This document shows, in pieces, positions 1-10,700 of a DNA stretch of 64,000 nt. Source of the DNA: Ischnura elegans. Taxonomy: Eukaryota; Arthropoda; Insecta; Odonata; Coenagrionidae. The stretch covers positions 116,145,111 through 116,209,110 of the forward strand of contig NC_060247.1 in NCBI RefSeq assembly GCF_921293095.1, in the 5' to 3' direction. The notes below the pieces were generated by a model. That model was not told the DNA's origin and did no database searches. It saw only the letters and a list, made by a program, of their open reading frames with translations. Each line of letters opens with the position of its first letter. Positions within the stretch are counted from its first letter, which is position 1. The translations under genes and the position numbers were made by a program.

Positions 1-204
1 GGGAAACGTTGGGTCCGCCCAAAAATTGACGCGGCGACATAGCCCAAAAGTTTTTTTTTTAATCCAACATAACGAGTACCCGCAAAAGTTTTAATGAAGG
101 ATGTCGAAAACTGAACTTAGTAACGCACTTGAATATTTAACGTTAGGCAAATGCCATAATTAACCGACTTACCGAAACTCGTATATAATTAAAGTATTAT
201 TAAA

Positions 205-425
205 GTACTCTACCGATTATGGTAGGTTTCCATGGAGTGCTTAAGAAGAATTCCGGAAGCCTCCCCTTACATCATGCACTTCCCTCTTCAATGCACAATA
301 AGACCTACTACCTTTCATTCTATCTAAAAATCCTATTCTTTTCCTTCCCCTCCCTCGTTTACCTAACATTCTTCTCTCTAACACTGTTTTCAACATCCCA
401 TCCCCGCTAAGTACTCGCTCCATTC
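205..425 (-). mobile_element. LINE 3'-end fragment
   Basis: The minus-strand translation carries a lysine/arginine-rich tail (GKRGRGRKR) preceded by a 'GML KTV' segment. The same tail occurs at 31.9-32.06 kb at the end of a longer LINE, and the DNA of the two copies is visibly alike (both contain 'ctaccgattaWggtaggtttcc' and 'ctaagtactcSctccat'). This is the usual C-terminus and 3' end of a non-LTR retrotransposon ORF2. It is a short 5'-truncated remnant with no coding capacity of its own. Confidence 0.7.
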
Positions 426-2545
426 ATAAACTCGTATAGGACGATGAAATTTGCTTGTAATAAAAAAACTCTCTTTATCTCACCAAAGACCGTTTAGCTA
501 AGAGCTTTCAGTGATTTTCTTGTGTGGCTGGGTGACTAAGTAAAAAGCGTATATATTACTTTTCACTCAAATTATAGGGTACTAAGAATTCAATTTTCTA
601 TTTTATTTAATTTTCCATATATTTTTCCTGAGCTGTGGACGTCAGTATCCTCGTTTTAGGGCACATGACATGGCGGTGTTCGAACTTCAATATTCCTGAG
701 TGAAGCCTGGGAATTATATACAGCTATAGATAAAAAGTTTAAAATCGTCCAGAAGCACGAGGAAGCACTAAAATTGTAGCGAAACCTCTGTTAACCATAG
801 AGCAGCAGACCACAGAAAAATCATTCCAATTGTATCCATAAAGAATCGTACGTGTTTTATTTTGAAATATTCAATGTTCTAGACCACTTCAGCGCACAAG
901 CGCCAGCCACCGATGCTCTCTGGTAATCATGTCGCAAAGAAGAAAAAAACGGCGTAAAGTAAATTCACACAGCATCTAAATATAAAGACGAACGTCCACT
1001 CAGTTCATAAAGTTCTATTATATATCAGCGGAAATCGCTCTCCTACTGTTTATCTTATCCGCTTTAAGTACTCGAGAAATGATTTCCAGAGCGTTCCAAC
1101 GCATTTCATTCCATTAGTCTCGAATCGTACGCTGATAATCACTCGCGCTGAACACTGAACAGAAGGCGCTTTTCGGCCACTCACATAACTACTCGCACAC
1201 TTTCATTCACTCGTAATTATTTCTCGACTGAGCAATCAACGGCAAATTTGATGATGGTTCTTCGCGCCTCAATTCACTAAATGATTGACCACAAGGCTCT
1301 CAGAATTTGTTCAAAATATATAAAATATTCACTTCGAACTAAATTTCCCAAGATATTATGGAAAAACTTTTTGTACGATTTATGCCAACTTTAATTCGTT
1401 CATATTTAAAACATTCATATAATCAAAACATTGAAAAATACCATTCCTTACATCTCTACATCAGTCATGAACCAAAACCATGTCCAAAGGAACTTTATAT
1501 AATAGAATATAACCTTATTATCTAAGAATTGAATAGAACTAGAATATTACGAAGCTACGTTTCGCTTACGGCGTTAAATTTGAAGAACAATGGATTGTGC
1601 TACATCCTAACTGATATTATTGTTACCAACTAATTGCGTCAGAATGATGCAATGAGGTTGTATGCGTATGAGAATATTTAATTTATTCAAAATTATTTGG
1701 TCAGTTAAGTAACAAATATTGGCGCCGTATGCACTGTTTCATCGACGCTCGATAACCTTATACAATCGGAGATTTGTGCTATGAGCCAAATAAATAAATT
1801 ATTATAGCGGGACCGAAATGCCGAAAGGGAGAAGTTCGTTTTTGCTTTTATAGCACTTCCCTTAGCTGTGGAAAAAATTTCAAGTTGGCATAATTTTATG
1901 ATTTTTAAACTAATGGAAAATTTATACTTCGCTTCCCATTCAGATAGATACTGCAGACCATACCCGAACTCCTTTTCTGATGTATGAGCTTTAATTTTAA
2001 AGCGCGTGTGCATTTAGACTCATAAAGCCACTATTGGTACCGAAAAGCGAGCGTCACAACTCGCGTATGTAAATTATCCCATGCATGCTAAAAATACGGA
2101 AGTTTAAAACTTTACAATGCATGAAATTTCGAAATGTGTTTGGTGCTCAAAAAAACTCAATTTAGTGTCCTTTACAATTCTGTAAAAATGGCAAAGTCAA
2201 AATGTTTTACTACGAGGCCGTAAGGTTTTGGCCATAAATAAAAAATGAAGATGCATTCGAGATAAAAATTAGCTGTATATATTTTGCAATCTTTCTTGGA
2301 AATCTCTACGATACAATTTCATTTTAGATAAATAAAGGAAGCTTTGAATATTTGGGTACGCAGCTGTAGTCAATTGAATTACCTACCACCCATTTCCAGT
2401 TTGGTTATACGTTGCACGGGCTTCAGCAGCGTTCGAGAGGCACACCGAGTGGTTATGCGGATAATTTTGCAGCATGCAACCTACAATCTACCTCAGAAAG
2501 TGATGCAAGAAATGATTTACATATCAAGTAAGTACAAGATGTATT
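426..2545. other. AT-rich intergenic DNA, no gene seen
   Basis: No coding exon, RNA gene or clear repeat structure was recognised. The longest open frames are short, AT-biased and resemble no known family. Confidence 0.5.
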
Positions 2546-3270
2546 AACTCTTCTCGGGATAACGCGCGGGTAAGATTTTGTAAGAGCGCCGACGTTTCGG
2601 GTATCGACTCGTTATGTAAGGGTGCGGGTTCTTGCCCTTGGTGTCGGGAAGCGAATAATCACACACAAGTATTAGAAGTTTTAACCCAAAGTTTATTTCC
2701 CTTTGAAATCCCAGTTTCCAAATCAATTCAATGAATATACAATAAGTAATTTGTGCGTCTAGAATAGCCAAAATTTAGAACATTACCAAAAGTCTCGGGA
2801 AGGAGAGGAGCTGCTGGTGATGGCACGGGTGGATAGCGAGGCGCTTAGGTCGCACGGGCCATACGGCCCGTGCTTCGACTCCAACTGTGAGTTACTGAGT
2901 GAGTTCCTGAGTGCGTCCGACCCAATAGCATCTCCACCGTGCCATTACATAGGGAAGTGGAACCAGGATGTTTTCGTCCAAGAGGAAAGGGAAAGGAAGG
3001 GGAAGAGGAAGGTTAGGCGTTCTTGAAAGTGAAAAGGTGTAAATCCCGAGGCATAGTTTGTCATAGCTGGCTATTCTGAGACGTCACACAACAACATATT
3101 TATGCATATTTTGGAAATGGAAATCTTCCATTTCCGGATCGCTACAGTTACACATTCTCACGGCTACTTCCGGCTGCTGCCGTGAGAATGGGTAACGAGT
3201 TCCCGAATGGGTTCCCGAAACGTCGGCGGTCTTACAAAATCTTATCCGTACGGTGTCCCGAGAAGAGTTT
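2546..3270. mobile_element. MITE-like element with about 65-bp terminal inverted repeats
   Basis: The left end (2546-2612) is the reverse complement of the right end (about 3203-3270), with scattered mismatches. Both carry 'CTTCTCGGGA', 'AAGATTTTGTAAGA' and 'CGCCGACGTTTCGGG'. The interior has no transposase-like frame, so this is a non-autonomous DNA transposon or fold-back element of about 725 bp. No certain target-site duplication was found. Confidence 0.7.
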
Positions 3271-3349
3271 ATACATATTGTTCGCCGGGAAAGTGAAAAA
3301 TCTTACATAACTACAAGACGTTTTCTTGAAGTGCCTACTGAAGCCGTTG

Positions 3350-3577
3350 AGTACGCGTGTGCTTGATACCAGCCTGCTCGAACTATCCTTATAACCTTTT
3401 ACCACACGGCGCTTCATAAATATTGAAAATTTAGATATAAGCGTAATTTATTTCTGAATAATCAGGTCGCTGATTTAAACCACAGTAAGAAAACAAGTTT
3501 ATACCAGAATCTTAATCTACTATTAAAGAGAAAAAATGCATAGTCCACTTCACTGCTACCGCAAATATTTAATTTCC
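3350..3577. repeat. Direct repeat, copy 1 (about 228 bp)
   Basis: This stretch is repeated in the same orientation at 3999-4225 with scattered substitutions. Both copies run from a 'GAGTAC' start through 'CCAGCCTGCTCGAACTATCC' to 'CCGCAAATATTTAAT'. The spacing is about 650 bp. No primer-binding site, polypurine tract or TG...CA ends support an LTR interpretation. Confidence 0.75.
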
Positions 3578-3998
3578 TGGCAAAATTTAGAGCTGGTAGC
3601 ATGCATATTCAGCTACTTCTATGGTGCAAGTAACTACTTTTATTTGCTCGTTATGCTGTAATGCTTCTTGCAGCTTAACTTAAGATCTACTCCCGAATCC
3701 GTTCCAGACTATTACGTCGATTGTAGAATGACATTTAGGCTCCCTTACTGCTTACTTCTTTCGTTAGAATGTTGGGCAGGCATGACGGCCTGCAGCAATG
3801 AGATTTAACTGCGAAGGTTAGACCCCTACCCCTAGAATGCGGGAATGTTTTTATACGTTTTGTATGCTGACTGCTGAATTTACCCAACATTTTTATTGCT
3901 ACCTGGATATTTTGCACTGGGACATATTCCCTCATCATAATGATCGCTAAGGGGCTTAACTCTACCAGACCAGCCCTCATGGCAGGGGGTGCCTCCTG

Positions 3999-4225
3999 AG
4001 TACACACATGCTCTTTACCAGCCTGCTCGAACTATCCTCATAACCTGTTACCACACGGCGCTTCATACATATTGAAAATTTAGATATAAGCGTCATTTAC
4101 TTCTAAATAACCAGGTTGATGATTTAAACCACAGTAAGAAAACAAGTTTAAACCAGCAATTTACTCTACTATTATAGAGAAAAAAAATATATGGTCCACT
4201 TCACTGCTACCGCAAATATTTAATC
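3999..4225. repeat. Direct repeat, copy 2 (about 227 bp), inside repeat X
   Basis: This is the second copy of the 3350-3577 repeat. Comparison with the X copy at 50.5 kb, which lacks it, shows that it was inserted into X. It contains the nearest polyadenylation-like hexamer downstream of the receptor stop codon. Confidence 0.7.
4219..4224 (-). promoter_or_regulatory. Candidate polyadenylation signal (ATTAAA) of the IR gene
   Basis: ATTAAA reads on the minus strand about 110 nt downstream of the receptor stop codon. It is the common variant of AATAAA, and no AATAAA lies nearer. It sits at the end of the inserted direct repeat. Inference only. Confidence 0.35.
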
Positions 4226-4333
4226 CTTCTGCACTCGTTAGCCGCTAAAATCGTGAACTCCCGCAGCCCAAGGGTTAATATTCAGATGAAAGGTGGTGAA
4301 AATCCAGGTGACAGAGTCAATCAGGGGAACAGA

Positions 4334-4727
4334 CTACTTCAACCGCTTCAATCCACGTGGCCGTGTCGCGCGCCGCTCCTTGGCCTCCCAGGCCCGCTCC
4401 GCTGCAAGGGCCACGGCAGCCAGGGCCAGGCCGCTCGCCAGTGCCACCACGGCGCCAAACAAGCGCTTGAGGTCCACGAGGGCGCCTTGGTTGGAGGTGG
4501 AGGCGAGCATGGAGCGTCGCTCGGCGCACGCTGTGGACCGCATGGCGAGGGCCGTCCATCGCGCCACTAATCCCGCCTCGGCCATGCGACGCAACAGGCG
4601 GTCCACGCGGCCCTTGAGAGGAGAGCCAGGCGCCAGGCCAAGCGCTACGGGCAGAGACAGCGCACAGTCGCGCATCACGTGCAGGCCGTAGCCCCCTGCA
4701 TCTCCAGATGACGACGACAGTTGGTAG
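4334..4727 (-). CDS. IR exon 8: end of S2, M4 and C-terminus
   Basis: The acceptor is CCTCGCAG; the first base completes a serine codon split with exon 7. The exon encodes residues 565-694. It has the IR landmarks LHVMRDCALSLPVALGL and GSPLKGRVDRLL, EAGLVARW, and the hydrophobic M4 (about 653-673), then a basic tail ending RGLKRLK and TAG at 4336-4334. It is strongly GC-rich: 42 of the 60 bases at 4561-4620 are G or C. Confidence 0.9.
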
Positions 4728-7700
4728 CTGCGAGGGACACACAAATGCATCCAAATCATATACAAAAGTAATATGCTAAAAAAACATTTCACGCACCAAA
4801 ACAGGCTTCGTAAAAGAGTCAATGAGTAAATTACCCATCTTAAGGGCCGTTTTACTCGGGACACGTAATTTCGCAGGTTAGAACTGCATTAACTTCTCAT
4901 TATGGTGTGAAATTGCGCGAATGCACAGACGAAATTAGGAAAGGGGCTTTTTTTCTCTATCGAACGTCCATATTATCTCGCATGCATTCCAGCAATTCAC
5001 CGCTTTACACGACGTAGTATTGACTTCGCCTTCGTAGACACTTCAGACTGTGCAATTATGAGCCCCGTGTAAAATGGCATTAGACAGTTGCGGGTTAAGG
5101 GGGGATGGCTGTCCCTACCTCCTCCACCCGCAATTGATGTAAATATTGAGAAGATGGTAATGGCTATCAGACCTCAGACGCATTATTGCTGCAAGGCATT
5201 ACATAATAATTCCGTGAAATTATTAACCGGCTGCTAAGAATGAGTCGCTGAATTCGAGCCATTGGCGCAAACATTTTACCGTTTCTCGGAAAAAAAATTG
5301 AATGTAAGAAAATACTGAGATAAAATTTTCAAATTTGCGATACAAGGAAATATTGATCAAGGTCTTCTTCATAAACCTTGAAAATTTCAAGATGATCCCC
5401 AATGCTTTGAGCAAATAATCGCCAAATAAACAATTTAATTTAATAATATACTAGTAATAATCAAAAAGACCTGTGACGCCCAATACTTAAGCACCAATCA
5501 TGCAATTTTAATGATTTATTGAAAAGATCCTGGTCAACGTTTACCCGAATCTCCAATAATACAAAACTGCATCTGAGAAAAAATTTAAAGCTGAGGAAAT
5601 TGTTAAATTTGAGAAACAGGAACATGTTGACCAGGGTCTACTGTGTGTAGGTACTCAGTAAATAAATTCTAAGATGGTGGCATACGTTCTGAGTGAGTAA
5701 TCCGTCATCAAAGAAGACAAGAGAGTAGAAATATGCATCCTATTAAGCAATGAAGCCCGGTTCACAGCAATTGCTATTGGGAAGAATTCACCCGGGAAGT
5801 GAATCTAACTACGAATCTTTGACCTTCCAGACCACTGCGAAGACCACTACGATATCCAGATCCCTTAATTCCCATGGCAATTTACCGAGGTCCTTGGTTC
5901 AAGATGATGTCAAAAATGAAACCAGTTATAGAGGTTGGAGAAAAGGGCGTATCCAGGATCAAAAGTAGAGGGGGGCAAGCCCTGGTCGTTCAATTTGTAG
6001 CACAGAAAAGATTAAGGAAACCAAATTTTCAAGAAAATTGTAACAGCCCTGCATTACGTTGTTAAATTTTTTGCTCGAAAATATTTTTATTTTAATTACA
6101 TATTTTACGCTAATATCACTTATCTTAGATTTAAAGAAAATTTGTTCTTAACTTTCGTTTTGAACTAAATTTACCTTTGCTTCTAGGGGGGGAGGAGCAG
6201 CTGCCCCTCTGCCCCCCGCTAGGTACACCCTTGGTTAGAGAATAATTTTGTCACGAAATTTTAACCCTGTAAGTATAGCTGATACCGGTAGGAACCAAAA
6301 TGGCTGGTGATGTTTGGGTCGAGAACGCCCCATTTTCAAGCTCTGCATTTAATGCGATCTCGGGTAAGCAAAACATTCAAAGTCATGAGTTGTCCAGATC
6401 ATGCGGTAACAGGGAAAACTGGCGGCCAATCGGAGCGCTTGGCTCAGAGGCTCTGTTGTTTAAAAATGGTGCGTTTTCTACCCAAACATTTGGAGTAATT
6501 TTGGTTCTTTCTGGCATCATTTACCCGCGGTTAAAATTTTGTGACACAATTTTTCTCCGCTCTGTATAAATCGAGCGTGCACCCACCTGGCGCGGGCGGC
6601 GCGTAGCCAGTACTTGTTTTCGTAGAAGGCGTACCGCCCGCGGGCGACGCGAGCCGCCACCGCGAGGTCCACCGCATCCTCGGGCACGGTGTCCGCTTCG
6701 AATCGTGCCCCCAGGCGCCGACTGGGCTCGTCTAAGGCCGTGGTGAAGAGGTGCCGTACGTGGTCACCCAGAGCTCCCAGCACGAGGCCCCGGGCGGAAG
6801 CGAGGTCGTCCAAAGTGTCGAAGTTAAGGGTGGGCGGCGGGGAGGACAGGGTGGCCGTGAGGGCGGAGCGGTATGCGGAAGCGGCGAGCAGACAGAAGAG
6901 CCAATAGGAAGAGCGGAGGAGGCGCAGGGGCCAGCGACGACCGTGAAGCGGAGGAGGGACCTGGAGGTGGCCAAAGAGATGGACGATGAGATGAATGCAG
7001 CGGAATTGATGATGGCGCATGCTTGGTGATAGCCCTAACGGAGTTGAGGTATGAAGTGAACCATTTTGCACTTTCCACATAAAAATTTATTAAACTACAG
7101 TCAACACGTTTGGCTGCACTGCAGCATTATCAAGACTAAACCAAGAAAATTAACCATACCGATCTAAATACAAAATTTATTTATTTTACACACCACCGAA
7201 AACAGCACTGTTCGGCCTTTACATCGGGGTTGATAATAGTTAACAATAGGGATGAGTCGATTCCAAATGTCGATTCTCGATTCCACCGATTCTCGGCCAA
7301 GGAATCGGAATCGAGAATCGATCGCCGAAAGTCGATTCCGATTCCATCAATTCCAGGAAGATGTATGTTTTGAGCTTAGACGATAAGTTTGGGGCATATA
7401 GGCCTACATACGCGGCCGCTACATACCTAAGCGGCCGCGGTGTCAGCCTTGCCCGCGCAGAGAATACGCCTGGCACGTGGGTGTTGCGACGAACATGCCT
7501 AAAGAGGCCTTGGAAACATGAAAATGTCGGCAAGAGAGACAAACCGACAAACCCTGAAATGCCTCGTGTTCATGAGTAACTCTCAGAGAAAAAAAAATTG
7601 GAAACCACGGGATCGTGAAGCAATGCATGCGTTTTCCGTTCTTTTATTAACAGCTGGTCACGGCAAATGAAATTATAGCGATTATGAATCACATTCCAAG

Positions 7701-10700
7701 AATTCATCTGGACCACCAATTTTAAAGTAAAATAGATCGAAGTTAGAGATGGGTCGAATAGCAGGTTTCTTGAACTCGAATATCGAATTCGAATATTAAA
7801 TCATTGCTTGAGTATTCAAATACAGTTGGATCCGGATTTAACGTCTTCGCATTTAACGTTTTTCCGCATTTAGCGTTTATTTTTTGCGGTCCCGATCCAT
7901 TCCCTATTAGGACATTGTAAAAATTATCCGTATTTAGTGTTTCCTCATTTTGCGTTTTTCCGAATTTATGGTCGTAAAAATATTTCCCGCACAAGATCTT
8001 TTTGCCCGATTTAACGTTATTTCATGACGGCTCATGCAAATGATTATCCAAATCTTCGAATTTCTGCTCATCAACAAGAAGGGTCTCATGAAAGTTTACC
8101 AAGAGTCGATAGAATCTACCGGGGAATGCTTCTACAACTGCTTTCTTCCGCGAATGCAGCGCTGGGACCTTCAACTCGCAAGCTGGGTGATTTGTCTTCT
8201 CGTAATGTTTCGCTCCCCTTCTGATCCAAACACTAGACACTTTTTGTATCAAATCCAGTCTAATGGAGCTAAGTCATCCCTTGATAACCTCTAACTACCT
8301 TATCCTTCACTTCGTGAACTTCGATGATACGTGACGACTGATGACACGAGTTTTCCTCCGAGGGCCGCTACAATGACGGTTTCCTCGTAATGTTTTCAAT
8401 TGACGGCTTATGCCCCTTTCAACTCTACTTTCTACGGGTAGTCCATTGTTAGCCCAATATTTTTCCGGTCGGCTACTTACTCTTTTCAAAAGAGGCCCAA
8501 TATCATTTGCGCAGTTCACTAGAAGATTCTTTCTGTAATCCATTCCAAGGTCAGTTTCCACGGAGGAACAGCGAAAGAACCGAGGAAGTGTTTCCCCTGT
8601 CATGATCATGAGTGAAAGCATTCTTTCCTAACGGAACAACATTATTTTGCATCGTAATCCAGATATCCCGGAGCCCATATACCGACATGCGGCCGGATGA
8701 TATCGCTGTCGATTCAAAGATATTTATCTGGTGCTATTTTATGTCAAAAGAGAATGACAATCGGAGTTTCGACAATGAGCCTCCTGTGCGCACATTTTGG
8801 GTTCCGAGGTCATCCGAAAAAAGGAGAATCTTTTTTCTAATATGCGTACAAGTCGATGGTGATTCAACTCGATGATAACACCAGATTCGTAGTCATATAT
8901 CCGCGGCCTCATGCAGGCCGAATGGAGCCCGGAGAAGTTGCTTACGCGGCGCGCTGATCACCTTGACTCCGACTCACCATATTTCTCGGCAGTCCTCGGC
9001 ATGTCCATGACTCTAAATAAATCGCTCATGCTAGAAAAAAATCACCGCATAATCACGGTAAAATAGATGAGCGCGGAAAATACGAAAATCCAGCATGAAT
9101 CCATTCGATGAATTTGAATTCAGTCGATGGCAAGGGGGTAGCCAGGAATATTGTTAAGGGGGAGTCCAAAACCAAGGGGGGAAATTTTTAAACAACAGGG
9201 TACAAAGGAAAGGGTTTCAAAGTAATTTTAACAACCTTCATAATGGAAAAAACTTCATTTTTTAAATATTCATTTTTTTTCATTTTTGTAAATTCATGAT
9301 TTTTAAATACTTTGTTTCCTTTTGTGAAGGAAAGTAATTGTGTTTTTATATTTTGGGGGGTCCTCTCGCTGTGCCACTGGTCAGTGGTTCATCCTAAGAT
9401 TTTTCCTATTTTCATTTCCAAACCCAAGCGTAACAGGATAGGTCCTGAGCATGTAAAGATATTTTTAAAAAACAACTTGAAAGCCTATGAAAATGATTTT
9501 TGATTTATAAAAATATTAATATGTTTAATAAAATCTAAAAAGCATTGTATTAATTGTATGTACCCAGAATAAACTTGAATAATGACTTTGTTTAATGGCA
9601 GGAATTTGAAAATGCATTTGGAGTCGAAAATATCCAATTCGAAAGATCAAGCTCCAAAAATCCTGTATCTGTCCATCCCTAGTTATTTTATTCCATTCAA
9701 TTCTTAAATTTTAATGACAGCAATGCTACAGATAAATCAAAATCCCACCTGTAGGTGGAATTGGAATCGATGGAATCGGAATCGAGAATCGGGCATCGAT
9801 TTGAAGGAATCGGAATTGGAATCGAAAAAAAGTGGAATCGACTCATCCCTAGTTAACAATCACAAACATCCATGCCCTGGATAAGGGTAACTTACCCAGG
9901 CGGGACTCGAACCCAAGACCTTCGGGTTGGCAGCCTTTACCCCGCCGCCACGGAGGCCGGAAAAAATTGCACACTCGCAAACATTTGAGAATGTGGGGGT
10001 GGAAGGTGGGGTGGAATGAGGGAGGGTTGGGAGGCCCCTACTTCACCCCAGACCAACGGTCACTTTAAAATTCCCAACCCTCCCTCCTTCCAACCCACCT
10101 TCCACCCCCACATTCTCAAATGTTTGCGAGTGTGCAATTTTGTATTTATATTGGCATGGTAAATTTTCTTGGTTTAGTCTTGATAATGCTGCAGTGCAGC
10201 GAAACATGTTGACTGTAGTTTCATAAATTTTTATGTGGAAAGTGCAGTGTTTCACTTCATATCTCATAATGGATCCCCACAAAGTATCTGCCTCATCCAT
10301 CCAATTCACCTAACGAAGTTGTTTGCGAATGAGGGCCCCCGCGCGCTGACAACTTTTTCAAAGCAACTATTTAGTTGCTAAAAACCCACGGGGTCTATTC
10401 CTCCCGGCAGCAGTTTACTCACCCTAGGAATAGGTCCGAACACTTTCATTTGGTTGCGGCAACTTAAAAGTCGCCCGTACGCGAGGCCACAGTCAATGCC
10501 GTGTATTTCATTGGAACTTCCTTGAAACAACTAAATATTTGCTTTATGAAAGTTGCCAGTGTGTTGGGGCCCCAAGTACGCGTCAATTCATTGTTTTCCG
10601 TTGCGGGTGCGATTTCAGTGACTCCCGTCGTAGTGATTGCACAAACCTTATACATTTCATTACTCAAGCACTGGTAACTCCTTTAAACTGCTGTGATTCA

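Larger units (their letters stand above)
3830..4277. mobile_element. Repeat family X, copy 1, interrupted by the direct repeat
   Basis: Segments 3830-3998 and 4226-4277 match two parts of a repeat at 50.52-51.24 kb ('GCGGGAATGTTTTTA', 'TTTTTATTGCTACC', 'TCATGGCAGGGGGT', 'CAGCCCAAGGGTTAA'). Here the family is split by the 227-bp repeat at 3999-4225; at 50.5 kb it is split at a different point by another element. The copy ends 57 bp from the stop codon of the ionotropic receptor gene, so it probably forms that gene's 3' untranslated region. Confidence 0.65.

Noticed and set aside
1705-2013. 102-codon minus-strand frame
   Set aside because: AT-biased composition, no recognisable domain, no supporting splice signals or neighbours.
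3350-4225. LTR retrotransposon flanked by the two 227-bp direct repeats
   Set aside because: No TG...CA ends, primer-binding site, polypurine tract or gag/pol frame, and comparison with 50.5 kb shows that the second copy is an insertion into another repeat.
4253-4691. Two long plus-strand frames of 105 and 132 codons
   Set aside because: They are reverse-strand shadows of the GC-rich IR exon 8, where stop codons are scarce.
6300-6569. 89-codon plus-strand frame with a possible start
   Set aside because: No family resemblance, no splice context; it lies in IR intron 7 beside a MITE.
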